A stretch of 20,517 nt of DNA, taken from Eggerthellales bacterium UBA948. GTDB lineage: Bacteria; Actinomycetota; Coriobacteriia; Coriobacteriales; UBA8131. Positions within the stretch are counted from its first letter, which is position 1. Each line of letters begins with the position of its first letter. The notes beneath the pieces were generated by a model that was not told where the DNA came from, searched no databases, and was given only the letters and a program-made list of their open reading frames with translations. Both the position numbers and the translations under genes were made by a program. Shown piece after piece: positions 15,841 through 20,517 of this stretch. The stretch spans positions 7,433 to 27,949 of the forward strand of contig DBCW01000102.1 in the NCBI GenBank assembly GCA_002293265.1. Reading direction: 5' to 3'.

Positions 15841-17353
15841 ACAAGTAAATGCGTTTCAAGCTGCACCACATGGCAAAAAAATGCTCACATTAGTAGGCCT
15901 GTACTTTGGACTTTGTATCCAACTCATGACATCAGTTACGTTTTCAAGTTGGCTGAGAACTGCGCAAGTCGAATTTGCTGATGGTTATCTCTATATCTTG
16001 GCAATTTCTATCGGTGGAATCCTCGGTCTTATCGCCATGCCTCTTTATGGATATTTTGGCGCAAAGAATCCGGCTATTAAAAGACCACTAATCTGTGTTT
16101 CTTTGCTGCTTGGTTTTTTGGTGTTGCTTGGACGAGCTATTGCTCCTTCGATGATCGTTATCGCAGCGGTCAGTGCTTTTTGGGGCTTTGTAAGTGCCGG
16201 TATTTTTGTATTGGGCTTCTCGTTAATACGCGATATGTTTGACCAATCTAAGGCCGGGTTGTACTTGGGTCTGGTAGGTACGATGACTTCTATCGGTATG
16301 TTGGTAGGACCTATTGCCGGCGGAGTTATCATGCAAAGCCCGCTTGGCTGGAGAGGTATGAATCTCATTTTAGCTGTGCTCATGGCAGTGGCGCTGGTCA
16401 TGGTCTTTCTTGGTGTGAATGTTAAAAAAGAAGATGTTGTATCTATGGCATCTCCTAGCCACTCCTTTGATGTTTTGGGAACTATAGGGCTGATGCTCTT
16501 CTTGGGTGCTCTTATCATGATGTTTTCGATGACATCTTTGTTCCCGTTTGGCTCGCTTGTAAGTAACATTCTTGCCGGTGTAGCAGTTTTAGGTCTGATT
16601 ATCTTGATTTACGATATCAATAAAAAAGATGAAAAGGCCATTGTGCCTAAGAAAGTTCTCAAAGACTGGAATTGCGTTATCTTGGCAGTTTCTATTGCAC
16701 TTTGCATGATCACGTCAATGTCGCTAACTTATTTTATGCCGCAGTTCATTCCGGCTCTTAAGGCAGATCCGATTATCAAAATGATAGATCCGGAGACCAA
16801 GGGTCTTTCGATGTTGCTGCCAACAGCGTGTATTGCAATAGCCGGTTTGTTTTTAGGCCCGATCTTTGGCAAGATGATCGCGAAATCCGGAAACGCACGC
16901 GGAGTTACCACTCTTGCCACGATAGTTCAGATAGCTGTGTTTGTTATTTTTACAGCTCTGTTCTTTGGCGTACTTGGAAGTGATGAGAACGGTGTGCCAA
17001 AAGTACCTTATCTGGCAATCCTCGCTCTTATGTTGGTTGGCGGTATCTACACATCGCGTAATACGGTGTTATCCGCTGCAGCTGCCCAGATCCAGATCAA
17101 GCCGGAGATCCGTGTGCAAGCCAACTCTATCGTTCAGGTTGGACAAAACCTGGGCGGCGGTCTTTCGATGCCGATATTTGGCATAGTTCAGTCGGTCTTT
17201 GCTGCACCCATGATTGCTGCCGGTATGGATAGAAGTATGGCAACAGTAGCTGCTGTGCCTGCTGCTATGCCGTGGATTATGGTATTGGTGACCGTATTGT
17301 CGGTAGTGCTGCTCATCACCGGACTACTTCTCCGTCCGCTTAAACAGGATTAA
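15833..17353 (+). CDS. MFS transporter, 14-helix (DHA2-like)
   Basis: The 506-residue protein shows 14 strongly hydrophobic segments, starting at about residue 17 and ending at about 500, with short loops and a hydrophilic link of about 20 residues between helices 6 and 7 and another after helix 8. The GIFVLGFSLIRDMF and GPIAGGVIM segments of helices 4-5 suit the drug/proton antiporter (DHA2) type. Members usually export drugs or organic compounds, but some import aromatic acids. A GGAGG site sits 5 nt before the ATG, inside the small leader ORF. The divergent TetR-type gene and the neighbouring transhydroxylase operon suggest that the substrate is a phenolic compound; direction of transport cannot be told. 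Confidence 0.88.
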   Translation: MTEQVNAFQAAPHGKKMLTLVGLYFGLCIQLMTSVTFSSWLRTAQVEFADGYLYILAISIGGILGLIAMPLYGYFGAKNPAIKRPLICVSLLLGFLVLLGRAIAPSMIVIAAVSAFWGFVSAGIFVLGFSLIRDMFDQSKAGLYLGLVGTMTSIGMLVGPIAGGVIMQSPLGWRGMNLILAVLMAVALVMVFLGVNVKKEDVVSMASPSHSFDVLGTIGLMLFLGALIMMFSMTSLFPFGSLVSNILAGVAVLGLIILIYDINKKDEKAIVPKKVLKDWNCVILAVSIALCMITSMSLTYFMPQFIPALKADPIIKMIDPETKGLSMLLPTACIAIAGLFLGPIFGKMIAKSGNARGVTTLATIVQIAVFVIFTALFFGVLGSDENGVPKVPYLAILALMLVGGIYTSRNTVLSAAAAQIQIKPEIRVQANSIVQVGQNLGGGLSMPIFGIVQSVFAAPMIAAGMDRSMATVAAVPAAMPWIMVLVTVLSVVLLITGLLLRPLKQD

Positions 17354-17364
17354 CAGAGGATTAC

Positions 17365-17395
17365 GATCAGGCAGAATTACCCGTTCTGCCTGATC
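17365..17395. terminator. Perfect 12-bp hairpin after the MFS gene
   Basis: GATCAGGCAGAA and TTCTGCCTGATC flank a 7-nt loop, starting 11 nt after the transporter stop codon. There is no T run on either side, so it may be a 3'-end stabiliser or a weak terminator shared by the convergent fibronectin-like gene, which ends at 17490. Confidence 0.6.
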
Positions 17396-17489
17396 AATTC
17401 TGGGCTGCCATAAGTTCTTGTAGAGACAGGGCTCGTGTTATTTTACGTTATACCGGTTATAGGTGTCCTCTGATCAGTTGACGTCGTGC

Positions 17490-19781
17490 CTACCTCAAAT
17501 CCGCAATAATCGTCTTCCCGGGCTTGGAGAAGTGCTCTGCTGCTGCAAGTCCTGATGTTAGAGCTAGTTTTGTATCTACTCTGCCTTGGACTGCGTAGAA
17601 GTAGAGCTTTTGTTTGTGTAAATCTATTGTGGTGTTAACTTTTTTCTTGCCAAAATTCTTAAGGAGTACCCAAGGTCCGTTAGGGCTAAGTGAGTAATAA
17701 ACTAATGTGTTGTACTTTTGAGCCTTTGCAGGAGTTATGGTGATTTTTGCTTTGCCTGCTTTAGTGGTGTTTACTACCTTTAAGCCGGGCGCTGTTTCTG
17801 CTTTGGTCTTAACTGACATGACATTTGAAAATGTTGAATCTCGCCAATATCCGTATTTGGTCTTTGTGGCATCATGTGCTTTTATGTAGTACGTCTCACC
17901 CATAGATACTTTGAAGCCTGTAAGACTTTTTAGGTTCAGTGAAGTTTTGCCTTTAACGCTTCCGGCAAACGTATAGGGTCCATTTTTCTTACTTGCAATA
18001 TAGATATTGGTGTAAGCGCTCTTTAGTTCAGCTTTAGGTAGGGGAGATGTCCAGCGTGCAGTAAATGTAGTTGATTTTATGTTTTTGGCACCCAACATCT
18101 TTGGTGTACTTTTAGTGGTTGCAGCTTTAAGGGTTTTGGCAGTAGATGACGCTTCTGTCTTTTTAAAGTGATAGACCTTGAAGTGATATTGTTTACCCGG
18201 TCTAAGTCCTTTTACGGTATATGAGGTCTTACCTTTTGCTACCGTTGTTACATGGGTGAAAGGACCGTTTGCAGAATCAGATATAAGTACGGCTGTTGGT
18301 AGTTTTGCGTCACCGGTTTTCCATGACAGCGTTATGCTTTCGGCTTTCTTGTTTTTGGCGGAAAAGCCCATTGGAGAGTTGATTTTGACTTTGGGTACCT
18401 TCACTTTTTCAGTCTCATTTAAATCGGTCTTGCCGGTGTCGTAGCCCTTATCAGTATCTTTAGGTACTATCCATTCGTTTGAGTAAACAGTTTCGCCAAA
18501 AGCAGCGCCGCCTTTGATGCTGTGATATTCATATTTTACCCAAGCACTAAGATTCATATGAAGAAACTCATCGGGAAGATATTCATAGTCAATAAATGCT
18601 GTATATGAGGTTGCATTTAAATCTTTGCATTCATACCCTAGTAACCAGTCTTTGTTATACTTAAATATTACAGAGATTTCATGTATTTCCAACCCTTTAG
18701 GAACGTTCGGTTTCTTCCATTTGTAATGTGCGTATATATGCCAGCTATATATCCCCTTTTTACTTTCCAATGTAACGCTGGTTATCTCAGGCTGTCCAGG
18801 TGAAGGGTTCGTCGTTGTAAAGCTTTCGGTTCCCGACTTATAAAAGTCATCTCCTACCTGCGCTGTTTGATATGTCGTGTATTTGCTACCCTTGTAAAGC
18901 CCGGTTATGGTATCGCTTGTTGCCGCACCGCTGGTCTTGTTGTTGAATGTACCAACGTATATCGGCTCTTGGATATTAGGTCCGTCTACAAACGTGTCCC
19001 ATTTCGCCTTAACGCTTTTAACGCCTTTGTAAGAGACAGTAGCTCTTGATTGTTCCACCTTGGTAGTCTCGGGTGCCCCCACACTCAGTTTTTGTGTAGT
19101 AACCCACATTGGTTTTGAATAGGAGTTATAACCTTTCTTCACGGTAAAGTAATAATCGGTATCAGGATCTAGTCCATCCACTGTATAGGTATGTGTTTTA
19201 GCATGAAACGAACCTACGTACCAAGCATTAGAACCATTACTTTTCTCTGAACAGTAAAGCTCAATGTTTTTGGTGTAGCCGTCGGTGCTACCAAGGTTAT
19301 TAAACTTAACTGTTGTTGCACTGGATTCCCAGTGCAGCCAGTCCAGTGTTTGGTTTACATCTACATCCCACGAAGGTGTGGTCAGTTTCTTTACCGGAGT
19401 GCAGCTCTGTCCTAGCACATCATCTTTTTCAAGCCAGACAGAATATGTGGTGTTGTCTTCAATGCCTTGGTTGATAACTTCATTCATATTGGGATTTGTA
19501 ACATTGCCAACAGCATCCGTTTGTGGTTTTACCTCGCGATACATTACTGCATCTTTTGCATTGGTTCCTTTAGCAAGGTAAATGCGGTAAATAGATGCTT
19601 TTGCTTGCCATGAAACTTGAATTGAGGTTGGAGTTGGTGCTGTTATGGTTGCTTCCAGGTCGGTATAGAAATGACCTCCTGCTAAAGCTGTTGTCGGCAT
19701 CATGCTTAAGGTCAAGATGAGTGTGACCATTATGGCGATGCTTCGTTTAAGTATCCCTTTTTTGCGATTTGTCTTTGACAT
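17490..19781 (-). CDS. Secreted multi-domain fibronectin type III-like protein
   Basis: The start ATG at 19781 is chosen because a GGGAGGAG ribosome-binding site stands about 6 nt upstream; it gives 763 residues. Residues 1-34 are a Sec signal peptide: basic start (KKGILKR), hydrophobic core and a cleavage site after ALA. Then come about six to seven beta-sandwich units of fibronectin III character, recognised by the repeated pattern of xxSIxVSWxA openings and YTVxGLxPGxxYxFKVxxx strand pairs (for example around 495-580). No LPxTG sorting signal, transmembrane end or S-layer domain is seen, so it may be released or held by non-covalent contacts. Lys and Thr are frequent. A binding or adhesion role is likely; no enzyme domain is visible. 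It follows the SRPBCC-like gene and a hairpin, and may be the last gene of that operon. Confidence 0.8.
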   Translation of the reverse strand: MSKTNRKKGILKRSIAIMVTLILTLSMMPTTALAGGHFYTDLEATITAPTPTSIQVSWQAKASIYRIYLAKGTNAKDAVMYREVKPQTDAVGNVTNPNMNEVINQGIEDNTTYSVWLEKDDVLGQSCTPVKKLTTPSWDVDVNQTLDWLHWESSATTVKFNNLGSTDGYTKNIELYCSEKSNGSNAWYVGSFHAKTHTYTVDGLDPDTDYYFTVKKGYNSYSKPMWVTTQKLSVGAPETTKVEQSRATVSYKGVKSVKAKWDTFVDGPNIQEPIYVGTFNNKTSGAATSDTITGLYKGSKYTTYQTAQVGDDFYKSGTESFTTTNPSPGQPEITSVTLESKKGIYSWHIYAHYKWKKPNVPKGLEIHEISVIFKYNKDWLLGYECKDLNATSYTAFIDYEYLPDEFLHMNLSAWVKYEYHSIKGGAAFGETVYSNEWIVPKDTDKGYDTGKTDLNETEKVKVPKVKINSPMGFSAKNKKAESITLSWKTGDAKLPTAVLISDSANGPFTHVTTVAKGKTSYTVKGLRPGKQYHFKVYHFKKTEASSTAKTLKAATTKSTPKMLGAKNIKSTTFTARWTSPLPKAELKSAYTNIYIASKKNGPYTFAGSVKGKTSLNLKSLTGFKVSMGETYYIKAHDATKTKYGYWRDSTFSNVMSVKTKAETAPGLKVVNTTKAGKAKITITPAKAQKYNTLVYYSLSPNGPWVLLKNFGKKKVNTTIDLHKQKLYFYAVQGRVDTKLALTSGLAAAEHFSKPGKTIIADLR

Positions 19782-19861
19782 GTTTTGCTCCTCCCTATGC
19801 TTGTTGCTTTCCGTGTTTGTTGCTCTTAACCGGGTTTGGCTTTCTGCCATTTAAGTTTTTG

Positions 19862-19891
19862 AGCGACAGCCTTGGTTGTTAAGCTGTCGCT
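19862..19891. terminator. Perfect 9-bp hairpin between SRPBCC-like gene and fibronectin-like gene
   Basis: AGCGACAGC (19862-19870) and GCTGTCGCT (19883-19891) surround a 12-nt loop. On the minus strand no T run follows, so full termination is not expected; it could give partial termination or RNA processing between the upstream gene (end 19949) and the fibronectin-like gene. Confidence 0.5.
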
Positions 19892-19948
19892 TGGTTAGAT
19901 ACTTCGACTCTGCTCTTTGCGCTCCGATTAGTATGACAGCGAGGAAAG

Positions 19949-20287
19949 TTAGCATAGTATTGCCTCCTTGTTTGTTTCTCCTGCAGTCATGAATGGTGCG
20001 AGCATGGTGTCTAGTGCTTTAAACATTAGCGCGATGTTTCTTTTGTCATCATCTTCTTTGCCAATTGTGCCGATGGCTACCAGCGTGGTTTCATTGATGC
20101 CCGGAATTACTTGAACCGTGTAACGTGTTTTGAAGCTGTACATGTCGGTTTCAAAGACCATGATCCCCGGTTCAGATTGGTTGATGTTTGAGTTTATGAT
20201 CTTTGCTTTATGCATCTCCACAACATCGCCTACGCCATTCCACAAAATGGGTGGGGGAAGATTGTATATTTTTTCCATTGTGGTCAT
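19949..20287 (-). CDS. Small SRPBCC-like protein
   Basis: The 112-residue protein is read from the ATG at 20287, because a GGAGGA site stands 4 nt upstream; longer in-frame starts lack one. The sequence pattern (ILWNGVGDV near the start, MYSFKTRYTVQV in the middle, LDTMLAPF near the end) resembles a small helix-grip (SRPBCC/polyketide-cyclase) fold that binds lipids or other hydrophobic ligands. It is cytoplasmic by the lack of a signal. It starts 37 nt after the Big_2 gene end and lies before the fibronectin-like gene, so it is probably in their operon, although its partners are surface proteins. The fold call is a pattern judgement and should be taken as a moderate guess. Confidence 0.55.
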   Translation of the reverse strand: MTTMEKIYNLPPPILWNGVGDVVEMHKAKIINSNINQSEPGIMVFETDMYSFKTRYTVQVIPGINETTLVAIGTIGKEDDDKRNIALMFKALDTMLAPFMTAGETNKEAILC

Positions 20288-20324
20288 CTGATCCTCCATT
20301 TGTACACTTATCTCGCTTGCCTTA

Positions 20325-20517
20325 TCACCGCACAATTACCGTACATTTAACACTCTTTCCGTTCCAGGTTGTGGCTGTTATGGTTGCCTTGCCTTTTTTG
20401 ATGCCTTTTACTTTTCCGTTCTTATCTACTGTTGCTACTCGCTTATTGCTGGAAATCCACTTAATAGTTTTTGGGCTGGCCTTTGCCGGCGCCAGTTTAG
20501 CCGTTAGTTTGTAAGTA
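20325..20517 (-). CDS. C-terminal fragment of a Big_2 (bacterial Ig-like) domain protein
   Basis: On the minus strand an open frame enters at the right edge and ends with TGA at 20325-20327; about 63 residues are visible. They form a Big_2 (Ig-like) domain: the KTIKWISSNKRVATVDKNGK part has the classic W-SSN-x-VATV-NGKV pattern, followed by KGxATITATT. Big_2 domains occur in surface proteins and adhesins of anaerobes. The remainder, including signal and other repeats, lies outside the window. It is the first gene of the minus-strand set with the SRPBCC-like and fibronectin-like genes. Confidence 0.8.
   Translation of the reverse strand, partial: TYKLTAKLAPAKASPKTIKWISSNKRVATVDKNGKVKGIKKGKATITATTWNGKSVKCTVIVR

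Noticed and set aside
16045-16569. 174-codon minus-strand ORF inside the MFS gene
   Set aside because: Shadow of a membrane-protein gene; the sense frame has 14 membrane helices and a good ribosome-binding site.
20203-20514. 103-codon plus-strand ORF at the right edge
   Set aside because: It is antisense to the Big_2 fragment and the SRPBCC-like gene, whose protein patterns and ribosome-binding sites are clear.
1-20517. CRISPR array, insertion sequence or prophage
   Set aside because: No regularly spaced direct repeats, transposase, integrase or phage structural patterns were seen on either strand.

Overview
The window looks like a chromosomal segment of an anaerobic, medium-GC (judged by eye as mid-40s percent) bacterium, most likely an actinobacterium of class Coriobacteriia (Eggerthella relatives). 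The pointers are fused 2-hydroxyacyl-CoA dehydratase activase-type proteins, a divergent trigger factor, a molybdenum transhydroxylase-type enzyme, and small zinc-ribbon proteins starting MCFRP. No rRNA, tRNA or species marker is present, so this placement is inference; an anaerobic Clostridium-like host is the main alternative.

Layout. (1) About 1-4915, plus strand: the 3' part of a large 2-hydroxyacyl-CoA dehydratase activase-type iron-sulfur protein, overlapping by 8 nt a second subunit-like protein, then a trigger-factor-like chaperone without the usual ribosome-docking motif, closed by a clear terminator. (2) 5054-9039, plus strand: a promoter, a MacB/FtsX-type permease, its ATPase, and a membrane-anchored protein with about five PASTA-like repeats, probably one envelope operon. 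(3) 9358-14635, plus strand: a metabolic cassette with a VOC-fold protein, the large molybdopterin and small iron-sulfur subunits of a pyrogallol-phloroglucinol transhydroxylase-like enzyme, a zinc-ribbon protein with a Pro/Ala tail, a strong hairpin, a second cysteine-rich small protein whose end lies in a dispersed GC-rich palindrome, and an orphan protein. (4) 14677-17353: a TetR-type regulator divergent from a 14-helix MFS transporter, with a 520-nt spacer holding a promoter-like element, a structured hairpin and a 19-codon leader ORF overlapping the transporter start. (5) 17490-20517, minus strand: a secreted fibronectin-III-like protein, preceded by a small SRPBCC-like protein and the C-terminal end of a Big_2 (bacterial Ig-like) protein.

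How it works together. Regions 3 and 4 read as an aromatic (polyphenol) utilisation unit: the MFS protein would move a phenolic compound, the TetR protein would sense it, and the Mo/Fe-S enzyme would move or exchange ring hydroxyls. The VOC protein and small cysteine-rich proteins are unassigned partners. The substrate cannot be read from the sequence. No CRISPR array, insertion sequence or prophage was seen.
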